DNA of 64,000 bases from an uncultured Cellvibrionales bacterium (GTDB lineage: Bacteria; Pseudomonadota; Gammaproteobacteria; Pseudomonadales; GM7GCV1), in the NCBI GenBank assembly GCA_913063225.1, contig CAJXYP010000016.1:1-64000 (forward strand), given 5' to 3'. Shown here piece by piece: positions 17,885 through 28,103 of this stretch. A model generated the notes under the pieces. The model worked only from the letters and a program-made list of their open reading frames with translations, did not search any database and was not told the origin of the DNA. Made by a program: the position numbers and the translations under genes. Every line of letters begins with the position of its first letter. Within the stretch, counting starts at the first letter, position 1.

Positions 17885-18259
17885 GAGTATTTTTCCTTCT
17901 ATTTTTTATTCGTCACTGACGAGTTCAGCAGTATTTTTGGAGCAAGAAACTCCGGGTCTTTTTTTTCAATAACCCTGATGCTTATCGCTAGAATTAACTC
18001 TCTTTTGTCTCGCGTCAAGTCCCATTGCAATGTCACTGAAATATTTGTGCCATTCAAATTCGAACAAAATTAATACCGGATTTTGCCAATATGAGAAATT
18101 GTTCTAGTTGCATGAAATATCAAATTAGCTGTATTCTGACTCTCGACCGAGAAGAATTTATTTTCAAATTCCGCCAAAAGACCCCAAATAAAATGGGGCA
18201 ACACACAGGGCGGGTAATTAGAAAGTGTTCCACAAACTGGAACCTGATTTGGGGGGGTT
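17885..18259 (+). promoter_or_regulatory. Intergenic leader region upstream of nuoA
   Basis: This 375-base gap separates the CBS gene from nuoA. I see no gene in it. It holds short hairpins TCTCG/CGAGA (18141-18152) and CCCCA/TGGGG (18182-18198), plus GTTCCA/TGGAAC next to the nuoA ribosome-binding site. Its position makes it the likely nuo promoter and leader, but no clear -35/-10 pair stands out. Confidence 0.4.
18227..18243 (+). promoter_or_regulatory. Hairpin directly before the nuoA G-run
   Basis: Perfect six-base inverted repeat GTTCCA-CAAAC-TGGAAC, seven bases before a run of seven G (18251-18257) that precedes the nuoA ATG by two bases. It could be an operator or an RNA hairpin affecting translation; neither is shown. 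Confidence 0.4.
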
Positions 18260-18676
18260 ATGACCTACGGCGAACAGATGATCACCGATCTCTGGCCTAT
18301 GATTGTGTACTTAGTACTCGTCGCTGGCTTGGTGGCTCTTATGTTGCTGATTCCATACTTCCTCGGGGGCCGTCGAAAATCCCGCGCAGTAAATGAACCC
18401 TATGAGTGTGGCATCGTGCCAGTCGGATCTACTCATTTCCGGGTTCCCATTCCTTTTTATCTCTTTGCAATTTTCTTTGTTATCTTCGATCTCGAGGCGG
18501 TATTTTTGTTCGCCTGGGCAATAGCCGTTGAAGAAGCTGGATGGCTGGGTTTTGCAGAGGCACTAGTGTTTATCGTTATTCTTTTGGTTGCTTTGATTTA
18601 TCTCTGGCGACTGGGGGCCTTAGATTGGCGCACAGAACGTCAAAAACTAGATTTGCAAAAAATTGAACCACGATAA
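18260..18676 (+). CDS. nuoA: NADH-quinone oxidoreductase subunit A
   Basis: 138 residues with three membrane helices and the family signature YECGIVPVGS followed by FRVPFYL-like FRVPIPFYLFAIFFVIFDLEAVF. It is a membrane subunit of complex I near the quinone chamber. It is first in a 13-gene operon (nuoA to nuoN) in E. coli order. The 101-base gap to nuoB is the largest inside the operon. Confidence 0.97.
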   Translation: MTYGEQMITDLWPMIVYLVLVAGLVALMLLIPYFLGGRRKSRAVNEPYECGIVPVGSTHFRVPIPFYLFAIFFVIFDLEAVFLFAWAIAVEEAGWLGFAEALVFIVILLVALIYLWRLGALDWRTERQKLDLQKIEPR

Positions 18677-18777
18677 CTAAAAGACGTATTTATCGAGATC
18701 CTTTATAGAAAAAAGAAATAGCTTAAAACTCCATGACATAACTTTATTGGTCGGTAACCCTGACCAAAGGATTTGAA

Positions 18778-19449
18778 ATGCCTGAACTGAAGTTGAATCA
18801 TCCCGGCGTAGAACTGGTCTCAGCAGATGGAGCACCAGCACGTGGGGAATTTGCAGAAGGGGACAGCTTTGAACAAGCGGTCGAGAAAAACCTTGTTATG
18901 GGTAAGCTAAGCGATATGGTCTCTTGGGGACAAAGCAATTCACTTTGGCCCTTCAACTTCGGTCTTTCCTGCTGCTATGTCGAGATGGCCACAGCTTTTA
19001 CATCTCGCCACGACCTCGGCCGATTCGGCGCAGAAGTAATTCGAGCTACGCCGCGCCAAGCAGATCTTATGGTTATCTCCGGAACGGTTTTCCGCAAAAT
19101 GGCGCCAGTGGTTCAACGCCTTTACGAACAACTTCTTGAACCTAAGTGGGTAATCTCCATGGGTTCCTGCGCAAACTCAGGTGGTCTGTATGACATCTAT
19201 AGCGTGGTACAAGGCGTGGACAAATTTCTTCCCGTTGACGTTTATGTGCCCGGCTGCCCGCCTCGACCTGAAGCACTCCTGCAAGGCCTAATGCTTTTGC
19301 AGGACGCCATTCGACAAGAGGATAGGCCGCTAAGCTGGATGATTAATCCGGATGGCACTGTTGAAAAACCCGACATGCCAATTCAAAGAGACATACGCAC
19401 GCCCGACCGAATACAAGCCGTCAATCTCGCTTCTCCGGACGAGGTCTAG
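18778..19449 (+). CDS. nuoB: NADH-quinone oxidoreductase subunit B
   Basis: 223 residues. It carries cluster N2, the 4Fe-4S centre that reduces quinone: ligands Cys65-Cys66 (SCCYVEM), Cys131 (GSCANSGG) and Cys160 ([11 protein letters not shown]). The N-terminus is about 35 residues longer than in minimal NuoB, with an acidic, Ala/Glu-rich stretch. Peripheral arm, cytoplasmic side. Three bases separate its stop from nuoCD. Confidence 0.98.
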   Translation: MPELKLNHPGVELVSADGAPARGEFAEGDSFEQAVEKNLVMGKLSDMVSWGQSNSLWPFNFGLSCCYVEMATAFTSRHDLGRFGAEVIRATPRQADLMVISGTVFRKMAPVVQRLYEQLLEPKWVISMGSCANSGGLYDIYSVVQGVDKFLPVDVYVPGCPPRPEALLQGLMLLQDAIRQEDRPLSWMINPDGTVEKPDMPIQRDIRTPDRIQAVNLASPDEV

Positions 19450-19452
19450 AGA

Positions 19453-21243
19453 ATGTCGGCAGCTGAACGATCAAAGGGAACAGCTAGCGCCGCCGCAACA
19501 GAGAGCGCAGACAAGATTATTGCTGAAGTTCGAGAGCTGTTTCCGCATGATTTGCTAGTGCAGCCCACTGTTGATGGCATGCCCAGTCTTTGGGTCGATA
19601 AAGCTCATGTAAAAGAACTGCTGAAAATTTGCAAACATGATCTAAAAGCCGGCTTCGCCATGCTCTACGATCTAACCGCTATTGATGAGCGAGTCCGCAC
19701 CCACCGAGACGGCCAGCCAGCCAGCGATTTCACCCTGGTATATCAATTACTTTCTTTCGATCGAAACGCCTTTATTCGCATCAAGGTTGCCTTGGTAGGT
19801 GACAAACCAAGCATCGACAGTATTTGTCCATTATGGGAAAGCGCCAATTGGTACGAGCGCGAATGCCACGATATGTTTGGCATCGGCTTTGACGGCCACC
19901 CAAATCTTTATCCCCTAATCATGCCGCCCAACTGGGACGGGCACCCACTGCGCAAAGAACACCCTGCTCGCGCTACGGAAATGGAACCCTTCAGAATTGA
20001 CGATGAAATGCAGGATGCTGAACAAGAAGCCCTGCGCTTCGTGCCCGAAGAATGGGGCATGGAGAGATCATCCAAAAATACCGATTTCATGTTCCTAAAT
20101 ATGGGGCCAAACCACCCCAGCGTGCATGGCGTATTTCGAATTGCCTTGCAGCTATACGGCGAAGAGATTGTCGACGCGGTTCCCGATATTGGTTATCACC
20201 ATCGCGGTGCTGAAAAAATGGGTGAACGCCAAGCGTGGCACACCTATATGCCCTACACCGATCGTATCGATTATCTTGGTGGGGTAATGAATAACCTGCC
20301 CTACGTTATGTCTTTGGAGCAAATGGCGGGCATTGAAGTATCTAGTCGTGTCGAAACCATCAGAGTCATGATGTGTGAGTGCTTTAGATTACAGAGCCAC
20401 TTTTTATTCTTCGGTACCTTTGCTCAAGATATCGGCCAAATGTCCCCCATCTTCTACATCTTCACAGACAGAGAAATGCTGTTCGGCATCATCGAATCAA
20501 TCACCGGTGGCCGAATGCATCCAAGCTGGTTCCGTATTGGCGGAGTCGCGCAAGATCTGCCGAATGGTTGGGATATTGAGCTACGCAAATTCTTAAAGCA
20601 GATGCCGAAGAAACTCGACAAATATCAGAAGATGGTTATGGATAACCGTATTATCAAACAGCGAACGGTTGGCGTCGGCGTATACAACACCGCAGAGGCC
20701 ATCGAATGGGGAGTAACGGGCGGTGGTTTGCGTGCCACAGGTAGCGACTGGGACATGCGCAAGAAGATGCCCTATAGCGGCTATGAAAATTTTGACTTTG
20801 ATGTACCGGTCGGCAGCAACGGCGATGTTTATGACCGTGCCATGATACGACTGGATGAAATGCGCCAGAGCCTGAGGATAATTCAGCAGTGCGTAGATAA
20901 TATGCCGGAAGGTCCTTACAAGGCTGATCACTCCCTTACCAGTCCACCCGTCAAAGACAAAACCATGACGGACATTGAAACCCTTATTCACCATTTTGTG
21001 CATTCAACTTGGGGGCCAGCTATTCCTCCAGGCGAGGCCTGTCTGCCGATAGAAGGCACCAAAGGGCTAAACAGCTATTATCTGGTTAGTGACGGCAGCA
21101 CTAATTCTTACCGTACCCGTATTCGCACTCCTTCTTTCCCTCACCTACAAATGGTCCCAACCATGAGTCGCGGCATGATGGTGGCAGATTTAATCGCCAT
21201 TATCGCTAGCATCGATTTCGTGATGGCCGATGTAGATCGTTAA
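19453..21243 (+). CDS. nuoCD: NADH-quinone oxidoreductase fused subunits C and D
   Basis: 596 residues: NuoC (about 25-190; [12 protein letters not shown] and HPLRKEHP motifs) fused to NuoD (about 205-596; [13 protein letters not shown] and the closing VMADVDR). The fusion is the arrangement known from E. coli and many gammaproteobacteria. NuoD lines the quinone-binding cavity with NuoB; its HPSVHG histidines are there. Translation starts three bases after nuoB stops. Confidence 0.98.
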   Translation: MSAAERSKGTASAAATESADKIIAEVRELFPHDLLVQPTVDGMPSLWVDKAHVKELLKICKHDLKAGFAMLYDLTAIDERVRTHRDGQPASDFTLVYQLLSFDRNAFIRIKVALVGDKPSIDSICPLWESANWYERECHDMFGIGFDGHPNLYPLIMPPNWDGHPLRKEHPARATEMEPFRIDDEMQDAEQEALRFVPEEWGMERSSKNTDFMFLNMGPNHPSVHGVFRIALQLYGEEIVDAVPDIGYHHRGAEKMGERQAWHTYMPYTDRIDYLGGVMNNLPYVMSLEQMAGIEVSSRVETIRVMMCECFRLQSHFLFFGTFAQDIGQMSPIFYIFTDREMLFGIIESITGGRMHPSWFRIGGVAQDLPNGWDIELRKFLKQMPKKLDKYQKMVMDNRIIKQRTVGVGVYNTAEAIEWGVTGGGLRATGSDWDMRKKMPYSGYENFDFDVPVGSNGDVYDRAMIRLDEMRQSLRIIQQCVDNMPEGPYKADHSLTSPPVKDKTMTDIETLIHHFVHSTWGPAIPPGEACLPIEGTKGLNSYYLVSDGSTNSYRTRIRTPSFPHLQMVPTMSRGMMVADLIAIIASIDFVMADVDR

Positions 21244-21259
21244 TAAGAGCCCAGCAAAT

Positions 21260-21799
21260 ATGAGCGACTTAATTGCAACCAACGCTATGCCAGGAACTTC
21301 TAACTGGCGCGAGGCAATTGATCCATTAACTGATGCTGAGCGCTTGGAGATCGAACATCTCGCTAGCCACTACCCTCGTGCCCAAGCGGCAACCATCGAG
21401 GCACTAAAAGTAGTTCAGGAATATCAGGGCTGGGTATCGGATGGCAAGCTAAAAGCTATTGCCGATACTTTGGGAATGAGTCCCGACGAAGTAGATTCCG
21501 TGGCAACTTTCTATAACCGAATTTACCGCAGACCTGTTGGTAAAACAGTAGTAACCATATGCGACAGCGTTAGCTGCTGGATTATGGGTTACCGAGAATT
21601 GCAGGAAAAACTCTGTGCACATTTGGACACGCCACTTGGTAAAACCACTCCCGATGGCGAAATAACACTTCTGCCAACCCCCTGCTTGGGCGCCTGCGAT
21701 CGGGCGCCAGTAGCCATGGTTGGAGAAAAACTGGTAGGCCCGCTTAACGTCGATGAATTAAAAGCCTTAGTGGATCAAGTGCGAGGGCAAAAATTATGA
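21260..21799 (+). CDS. nuoE: NADH-quinone oxidoreductase subunit E
   Basis: 179 residues, thioredoxin-like fold with the 2Fe-2S cluster N1a: Cys101, Cys106, Cys142 and Cys146 (CDSVSC and PCLGAC). It is part of the NADH dehydrogenase module with NuoF and NuoG. The stop overlaps the nuoF start by four bases (ATGA). Confidence 0.97.
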   Translation: MSDLIATNAMPGTSNWREAIDPLTDAERLEIEHLASHYPRAQAATIEALKVVQEYQGWVSDGKLKAIADTLGMSPDEVDSVATFYNRIYRRPVGKTVVTICDSVSCWIMGYRELQEKLCAHLDTPLGKTTPDGEITLLPTPCLGACDRAPVAMVGEKLVGPLNVDELKALVDQVRGQKL

Positions 21800-23145
21800 G
21801 TTCCTCAATAAAGACGCCACTAAGCAACCGAATTAAAGCCGACGGTTCTGTAACCACTCTTGAGGAATATCAAGTGGAGTATGGTTATCAGGGGCTCAAG
21901 AAAGCCTTGGATATGGGTTCTAACGATCTGCTGAATTTGGTTAAAGACGCCAACCTTAAGGGTCGCGGCGGTGCTGGCTTTTCTGCCGGGCTAAAGTGGA
22001 GCTTTATGCCACCGGCTGAGACTAATCCCGGGCCTAGATACTTAATTTGCAACGCAGATGAAATGGAGCCAGGTACATTTAAAGACCGCTGGTTAATGGA
22101 AGGTGATCCGCATCAGCTAGTTGAAGGATTGGCAATTGCCGCCTACGCAGCACAAGCCCAAACCGCCTACATTTTTCTGCGCGCTGATTACGACCTTTGT
22201 GCTGAACGATTGGAAGCTGCGATCACCGAAGCATGCCAAGCCGGATTTCTGGGTAAGGACATAATGGGCAGCGGATATAACCTGGATATGTATTTGCATA
22301 CCAGCGCCGGGCGCTATATCTGCGGCGAAGAAACCGCACTTATCAATTCCTTAGAAGGCAGGCGAGCTATTCCGCGAGCCAAGCCACCCTTTCCTCAAGT
22401 TAGTGGTCTGTTTGGCAAGCCAACCGCGGTAAATAATGTTGAGACTCTGTGTAATCTTCCCCACATTGTTCATCACGGCGTCGAATGGTTTGCCGATCTA
22501 GGTATTGGTGAAGACAATGGCACCAAACTCTATGGCGTTAGTGGCAGAGTCAAAAATCCCGCCTGCTGGGAGTTACCTATTGGCACGACGGTAAGAGAAA
22601 TTATTGAAGTACATGCCGGTGGCATGCAAGACGGCGTCAAATTACGTGGCTTTCTGCCCGGCGGCGGATCTACAGATTTCCTTACTACTGAACATTTAGA
22701 TTTGGCTATGGATTTTGGCACCATCGCCAAAGCCGGAAGCCGCATGGGTACTGGCACCATGATTCTTTTGGACGATAAGACCTGCCCTGTAGGCATGGTG
22801 CTGAACCTAATCGAATTCTTCGCTCAAGAATCCTGTGGCTGGTGCACACCCTGCCGAAATGGCCTGCCCTTTATACGTCAGGTTTTACAAGATATGGAAA
22901 ACGGCCTGGGCAAAACTGAAGATCTGGATAGACTTCTGGAACTATGCGGTTATATCGGCATAGGCAATACCCATTGTGCTCTGGCACCCGGAGCGGCGGA
23001 ACCACTTCAAAGCGCGCTTAAATACTTCAGAGAGGATTTTGAATCCCATGTGAAGAATCAGTGCTGCCCCTTTGGCAACGAAAAGGGCAGCGGCAAGGCT
23101 GATCATAGCCACGCTGCCCATACTCATTCACATGAGACCGCTTGA
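21796..23145 (+). CDS. nuoF: NADH-quinone oxidoreductase subunit F (NADH-binding)
   Basis: 449 residues. The glycine-rich NADH loop is GRGGAGFSAGLKW (56-68), FMN site elements are in CGEETALINSLEGRR, and the 4Fe-4S cluster N3 ligands are Cys347, Cys350, Cys353 and Cys394. The protein oxidises NADH and passes electrons via FMN. The C-terminus has an unusual His-rich tail (HSHAAHTHSH, 437-446) beyond the conserved core. Confidence 0.98.
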   Translation: MSSSIKTPLSNRIKADGSVTTLEEYQVEYGYQGLKKALDMGSNDLLNLVKDANLKGRGGAGFSAGLKWSFMPPAETNPGPRYLICNADEMEPGTFKDRWLMEGDPHQLVEGLAIAAYAAQAQTAYIFLRADYDLCAERLEAAITEACQAGFLGKDIMGSGYNLDMYLHTSAGRYICGEETALINSLEGRRAIPRAKPPFPQVSGLFGKPTAVNNVETLCNLPHIVHHGVEWFADLGIGEDNGTKLYGVSGRVKNPACWELPIGTTVREIIEVHAGGMQDGVKLRGFLPGGGSTDFLTTEHLDLAMDFGTIAKAGSRMGTGTMILLDDKTCPVGMVLNLIEFFAQESCGWCTPCRNGLPFIRQVLQDMENGLGKTEDLDRLLELCGYIGIGNTHCALAPGAAEPLQSALKYFREDFESHVKNQCCPFGNEKGSGKADHSHAAHTHSHETA

Positions 23146-23147
23146 AT

Positions 23148-25976
23148 ATGAGTACTCAAAAGCAAAAGGTCACTATCAACGTCAACGGCAAGGATTATCA
23201 GGTCAACGCCGGCGACAACCTTCTGGCAGCCTGCTTGGGGTTAAAGAAAGACGTCCCCTATTTCTGCTGGCACCCATCTCTTGGATCCGTAGGTTCGTGT
23301 CGCCAGTGCGCAGTTCAGGTCTATCGGGATACGGACGATGCCAAAGGCCGAATGGCCATGTCATGCATGACTCAAGTTGCCGAGGGCATGGTTGTCAGCC
23401 TCGATGCAGAGCAGACAACAAAATTCCGTGAGCAGAATATTGAGATGATGATGTCCAATCATCCCCACGACTGCCCTGTATGCGAAGAAGGCGGTGAGTG
23501 CCACCTTCAGGATATGACGATTCAATCCGGCCACACCACGCGCAACTACACTGGAACCAAAAAAACCTATGAAAATCAGAATCTTGGACCATGTTTAGGT
23601 CACGAGATGAATCGCTGCATTGCCTGCTATCGCTGTGTTCGTTTTTACGATGAATACGCTGGCGGAGATGATTTGGTAGTTCTTGGTAGTCGGGAAAATG
23701 TCTATTTCGGACGCCATGAAGAAGGCACCTTAGAAAGCCCCTTCAGTGGAAACCTAGCAGAAGTATGCCCAACGGGCGTATTTACCGATAAGACCTTAGC
23801 CGATAGCTATACCCGTAAATGGGATTTGCAGGCCGCTCCCTCAATCTGTGGCCAATGCAGTCTTGGCTGCAACGTAACTCCTGCAGAACGCGACGGAAGG
23901 GTGAAACGCATAACCAACAGATATCACGGCCAGGTAAACGGCTACTTTATATGCGACCGTGGCAGATATGGTTACGCATACAACAATAGCGATGAGCGAC
24001 TGGATAAGTGTCAGGTAACGCCAGAGGGCGGCACAGCGACCGAGTGTAATTACTCTGAGGCCCTCGACTATGTTTCGCAGATATTTGCCGAACTAGGCGC
24101 AGACAACGTTTTAGCCCTAGGTTCGCCAAGAGCTTCTGTTGAAGAAAACTTCGCCCTTCGTTCCTTAGTGGGCAAGAGTAACTTCTTCGCCGGAATCACA
24201 GAAACTCAGCAACAAATGCAGAGTCGCATAATCGAGATTCTCTCGAATGACGCTGTGCAAACGCCTTCTATGAAGCAAATGGAATCTGCGGACGCGGTAA
24301 TCATTCTTGGCGAAGATCTAATGCAAAGCGCGCCACGAATGGCCCTCGCTGTCCGGCAAGCTAGTCGGAACGAAGGTTTCGCTCAAGCCGCCGCTATCGG
24401 TGTACAACGGTGGCAAGACGATTCAGTTCGGATCCTTGCACAAGACCAGCGCAGCCCGATTATTAGCATTAACAGTACCGGCAGTGAGCTCGATTCGATC
24501 TGTGCTCATGCGATGCAACTTGATCCCGAAGCCGTAACTTGCTTTACGCAAGCGGTTACTAAGATAATAAATGCCGGAGGCACAGAAGATGCCGGCAGCT
24601 CTCTATCGGCTGAAGGCTCTCTATCCGCTGAGGGCTCTGAAGCCGCAGTCGTGGCCAAGCTCCTTCTGAGTGCAAAACGTCCGTTGGTAATTAGCGGGAC
24701 CAGCAGTAATCAGCCAGATCTTGTTGATGCAGCTGCGGAACTATCCATCGCGCTGGCAAATGCTCAGAGTGAGAAAGCTTGGCTCAGCTATGTTCTGGAT
24801 GCCAGCAATAGCATGGGTCTTTCCTTACTCGACGGAAAAAGTAATGTCAGCGCATTGCAGGAACGACTAAACAGCGCAAGCAAACCAACTGCGCTAGTGG
24901 TTATGCAGCAGGATTTAGATAATTTGTTAGATCCTACCGCAGCTAAAGCTTTAACCGACCAGTGCACGCATCTAATTGCGATCGACCAGTTCGCTTCTTC
25001 CACCAGTGCCGCCGCCGATGTGATTATTTCCGCCGCGAGCATGATGGAAACAGAGGGTACTTTAGTAAATAACGAAGGTCGATCTCAGCGATACTTCTCC
25101 GTATTGGCAAGCTCCAATACTAACAAGGTCGACAACTGGCGTTTACTCTCTCAGCTTGCCGCTCTCGTTAAATCAAATGGTGGTGACTCTGAAAGCATCA
25201 CCCAATTAGCTGACTGCAAGGTCTACGATGACTTAGTTAAATTGCTTTGCGATGCAGGCGGCGCTTTCTGTGATTGGGAAACCGTTGCTCCAGATTCTAA
25301 TTTCAGAGTCGCAGGCATGAAAATTCCTCGACAAAGTCATAGATTCTCCGGGCGCACCAGCCTCTACGCCGACGAAAAGGTTAGCGAAAACAAACAACCA
25401 GTAGATGAAGACTCAGCTCTTTCATTCTCTATGGAAGGCTCACCGGTACATCGGCCCGCAGCGCTAAATCCATTGGTATGGACGCCCGGCTGGAACTCCA
25501 ATGAAGCGATCAATAAATTCCAAGAAGAGATTAACGGCCCACTTTTGGGCGGCGATCCAGGATTACTTCTTTTTGAAAACCCAGAATTGAGTTCCAGCAC
25601 GGCGTTGTCCTTTTCTGTGGGCAACACTTCTGAACCGGCCTCTGCACAAAACACTCTCACGGCAGTCTCTCACGCACGACTATTTGATGGTGAGGCGCTA
25701 AGCGCCAGATCTTCGGCACTTCGACAAAGGGCTCCACGGCCTACTGCCCGGATAAACCCGGAAACGGCGAAACAGCTAAACCTCGACAACGCACAGATAG
25801 TGACCGCCAGCTTGGGCGAGCAGAGTTGCTCACTGCCACTAATACAGGATAGCGATGTAGCCGAAGGCATTTTGGTATTGCCAGCCCAAGTTGATGCGCA
25901 CATCGGCGCACATCAATTGCCGGCTCAGGTGACTATCACCGCCGAGCCAACCATAGAAACGGGGGGTACTGTTTAA
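23148..25976 (+). CDS. nuoG: NADH-quinone oxidoreductase subunit G
   Basis: 942 residues from the ATG at 23148; a TTG two codons earlier overlaps the nuoF stop and is less likely. The N-terminal 2Fe-2S ferredoxin domain has CWHPSLGSVGSCRQC; then HDCPVCEEGGEC and CIACYRCVRF bind 4Fe-4S clusters, and CGQCSLGC marks the additional N7-type site. The rest is a molybdopterin-oxidoreductase-like domain, degenerate in complex I. A short duplication (SLSAEG twice) lies near residue 485. The stop overlaps nuoH by one base (TAATG). Confidence 0.97.
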   Translation: MSTQKQKVTINVNGKDYQVNAGDNLLAACLGLKKDVPYFCWHPSLGSVGSCRQCAVQVYRDTDDAKGRMAMSCMTQVAEGMVVSLDAEQTTKFREQNIEMMMSNHPHDCPVCEEGGECHLQDMTIQSGHTTRNYTGTKKTYENQNLGPCLGHEMNRCIACYRCVRFYDEYAGGDDLVVLGSRENVYFGRHEEGTLESPFSGNLAEVCPTGVFTDKTLADSYTRKWDLQAAPSICGQCSLGCNVTPAERDGRVKRITNRYHGQVNGYFICDRGRYGYAYNNSDERLDKCQVTPEGGTATECNYSEALDYVSQIFAELGADNVLALGSPRASVEENFALRSLVGKSNFFAGITETQQQMQSRIIEILSNDAVQTPSMKQMESADAVIILGEDLMQSAPRMALAVRQASRNEGFAQAAAIGVQRWQDDSVRILAQDQRSPIISINSTGSELDSICAHAMQLDPEAVTCFTQAVTKIINAGGTEDAGSSLSAEGSLSAEGSEAAVVAKLLLSAKRPLVISGTSSNQPDLVDAAAELSIALANAQSEKAWLSYVLDASNSMGLSLLDGKSNVSALQERLNSASKPTALVVMQQDLDNLLDPTAAKALTDQCTHLIAIDQFASSTSAAADVIISAASMMETEGTLVNNEGRSQRYFSVLASSNTNKVDNWRLLSQLAALVKSNGGDSESITQLADCKVYDDLVKLLCDAGGAFCDWETVAPDSNFRVAGMKIPRQSHRFSGRTSLYADEKVSENKQPVDEDSALSFSMEGSPVHRPAALNPLVWTPGWNSNEAINKFQEEINGPLLGGDPGLLLFENPELSSSTALSFSVGNTSEPASAQNTLTAVSHARLFDGEALSARSSALRQRAPRPTARINPETAKQLNLDNAQIVTASLGEQSCSLPLIQDSDVAEGILVLPAQVDAHIGAHQLPAQVTITAEPTIETGGTV

Positions 25977-26926
25977 TGACTCCAGTGATGGCAAACCTTC
26001 TTAATATAGTCGGGATTTTAGTATTTGTTGTCTTTGGCGCCGCCATGCTGACTTGGGTAGAGCGCAGAGTTTTGGGTATTTGGCAAGATCGTCACGGCCC
26101 CAATCGCGTTGGCCCCTTTGGCACCTTGCAGATTGTCGCCGACATGATCAAGTTGTTGGTAAAAGAAGATTGGGTTCCGGATTTCTCCGATAAGTTCATC
26201 TTTGTTATTGCGCCTACCATCGCCATGTTTGTTGTGGTTGCCGCCTTTGCGGTGATTCCGATGGCTCCTGGAGTCGGCATTGTCGACCTGAATGTAGGCC
26301 TACTGTTTTTCCTGGCTATGACTTCATTGGGCGTATATGCCGTTATGTTTGGGGCCTACGCTTCAGACAATAAATACGCACTCATTGGCGGCATCCGTGC
26401 CGCCGCGCAGATGGTTAGCTATGAGGTCTTTATGGGCCTATCGCTGATGGGCGTAGTGATGTTGGCGGGCAGTTTCGACCTTAGACAGGTTGTGCTTTCC
26501 CAACAGGACGGCTGGTATATCTTCCCGCAGTTCATCGGCGCATTTATCTTCATGATGGCGGGAATCGCTGAAAGTCACCGAACGCCTTTTGACCTTCCAG
26601 AAGCAGAACACGAATTGACTGCAGGCTTTCATACGGAATATTCCGGCATGAAATTCGCCATGTTCTTTATCGGCGAGTACGTAAGTGTATTGTTGACCTC
26701 AGCTATGATAACGGTGCTGTTTTTAGGGGGCTGGCTCGGTCCAGACTTCGCACCACCGCTCTTCTGGTTCTTGTTAAAAACGTTAATTCTCGTACTTTTT
26801 ATGATCTTGATACGCGGCTCACTACCGCGGCCAAGATACGATCAGCTGATGTCTTTCGGCTGGAAATGCATGCTGCCATTAGCGCTAGCTAATCTAGTGG
26901 TTACTGCTGCGCTGATACTTCGATGA
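25976..26926 (+). CDS. nuoH: NADH-quinone oxidoreductase subunit H
   Basis: 316 residues with eight membrane helices. The conserved quinone-chamber loop WQDRHGPNRVGPFG is near residue 37, and AESHRTPFDLPEAEHELTAG-type sequence, near residues 197-217, is the family hallmark linking the quinone site to the proton path. It connects the peripheral arm to the antiporter-like subunits. Confidence 0.98.
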   Translation: MTPVMANLLNIVGILVFVVFGAAMLTWVERRVLGIWQDRHGPNRVGPFGTLQIVADMIKLLVKEDWVPDFSDKFIFVIAPTIAMFVVVAAFAVIPMAPGVGIVDLNVGLLFFLAMTSLGVYAVMFGAYASDNKYALIGGIRAAAQMVSYEVFMGLSLMGVVMLAGSFDLRQVVLSQQDGWYIFPQFIGAFIFMMAGIAESHRTPFDLPEAEHELTAGFHTEYSGMKFAMFFIGEYVSVLLTSAMITVLFLGGWLGPDFAPPLFWFLLKTLILVLFMILIRGSLPRPRYDQLMSFGWKCMLPLALANLVVTAALILR

Positions 26927-26951
26927 TGACGAGATTCTTATACTAATGGGA

Positions 26952-26967
26952 CTCTTATGAATAAGAG
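26952..26967 (+). promoter_or_regulatory. Hairpin overlapping the nuoI ribosome-binding region
   Basis: Perfect seven-base inverted repeat CTCTTAT-GA-ATAAGAG ending six bases before the nuoI ATG. The purine stretch AAGAG that would serve as Shine-Dalgarno lies within the 3' arm, so folding could restrict nuoI translation. Confidence 0.4.
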
Positions 26968-26973
26968 ATTGCT

Positions 26974-27540
26974 ATGAAGAAAAAGACCGGTCTTTTCTAC
27001 CAAATGTACATCTGGTTCGACTATATCTACAGCAACCTAGTTACGCTTTGGGGCGTGCTTAGTCATACCTTTACTAGGGCAGATACGGTTCAGTACCCGG
27101 ATCAGCAACCACACCTGCACCCACGCTTTCGCGGTCGCATCGTACTCACCAAAGATCCTGACGGCGAAGAACGCTGTGTTGCTTGCAACCTTTGCGCCAG
27201 TGCCTGCCCTACCGACTGCATCTCACTACAAAAAACTGAAGATGAGAGTGGCCGCTGGTATGCAGATTACTTCCGTATAAATTTTTCGCGCTGCGTCTAT
27301 TGCGGCCTTTGTGAAGAAGCCTGTCCAACCTATGCAATTCAGTTGACCCCAGATTTTGAGATGGCGGAATACGTGCGCCAAAACATGGTTTATGAAAAAG
27401 AGCATTTGCTTATAAACGGGCCGGGCAAGCATCCCGACTACAGCTTTTATGCCCATTCCGGCAAAGCCGTATCTGGCAGACAGAAAGGCGAAGGCGTCAA
27501 TGAGGCACAGCCTGTGGATGTAAGGAGTTTAATGCCATGA
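26974..27540 (+). CDS. nuoI: NADH-quinone oxidoreductase subunit I
   Basis: 188 residues. It is an 8Fe ferredoxin-type subunit with two 4Fe-4S motifs, Cys68/71/74/78 and Cys107/110/113/117 ([24 protein letters not shown]), which are clusters N6a and N6b relaying electrons to NuoB. The extra C-terminal segment is polar and variable. It overlaps nuoJ by four bases. Confidence 0.98.
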   Translation: MKKKTGLFYQMYIWFDYIYSNLVTLWGVLSHTFTRADTVQYPDQQPHLHPRFRGRIVLTKDPDGEERCVACNLCASACPTDCISLQKTEDESGRWYADYFRINFSRCVYCGLCEEACPTYAIQLTPDFEMAEYVRQNMVYEKEHLLINGPGKHPDYSFYAHSGKAVSGRQKGEGVNEAQPVDVRSLMP

Positions 27541-28103
27541 CGGCTGCTTTTATTTACTCGTTAATGTTCTACTTTACGGCGGCTATAGCCGTATTGGCTA
27601 CCTTGTTGATGATCACTCGCCACAACGCGGTACACGCCCTGCTCTACCTAATTATTTCATCGCTATCTATGGCGATTATTTTCTATTTGCTGGGAGCGCC
27701 CTTTGCTGCGGTTCTGGAGGTAATAATTTATGCCGGTGCGGTAATGATCCTCTTTGTATTTGTAGTAATGATGCTAAATCTTGGCCACAAATCCGTCGAA
27801 CAGGAAGCGGCTTGGTTGCCCGCCAAGGGGTGGATAGTTCCTTCTGTACTAGCAGCCTTGCTTCTGATAGTTCTAATAGCCGGACTCGGCGAGCCCGAGA
27901 ATTTGCGCGGAGTGCACCTGGTAGGGGTTAAAGAAGTGGGCATCAGTCTATTTGGACCCTACCTGTTAGTAGTTGAATTGGCGTCATTCCTTTTGATGGC
28001 TGGTTTAGTGGGCGCCTATCACTTAGCCCGCCAAACTACTCCGACACCAAAATTTGACGACTCGGGAACTAGTACCTCTAAGACGCAGGGGGACGAAGCA
28101 TGA
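27537..28103 (+). CDS. nuoJ: NADH-quinone oxidoreductase subunit J
   Basis: 188 residues with five membrane helices; the [19 protein letters not shown] segment with its pi-bulge helix is diagnostic. It is a membrane arm subunit next to NuoA, NuoH and NuoK. It starts within the nuoI stop and overlaps nuoK by four bases. The C-terminal 20 residues are polar. Confidence 0.97.
   Translation: MTAAFIYSLMFYFTAAIAVLATLLMITRHNAVHALLYLIISSLSMAIIFYLLGAPFAAVLEVIIYAGAVMILFVFVVMMLNLGHKSVEQEAAWLPAKGWIVPSVLAALLLIVLIAGLGEPENLRGVHLVGVKEVGISLFGPYLLVVELASFLLMAGLVGAYHLARQTTPTPKFDDSGTSTSKTQGDEA

Noticed and set aside
17930-17975. GGAG...CTCC hairpin with T8 in the nuoA upstream gap
   Set aside because: Stem of four pairs with a seven-base loop is too weak, and no plus-strand gene ends before it.
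24596-24645. Possible CRISPR or minisatellite in nuoG
   Set aside because: Only two copies of an 18-base in-frame unit, no spacers.
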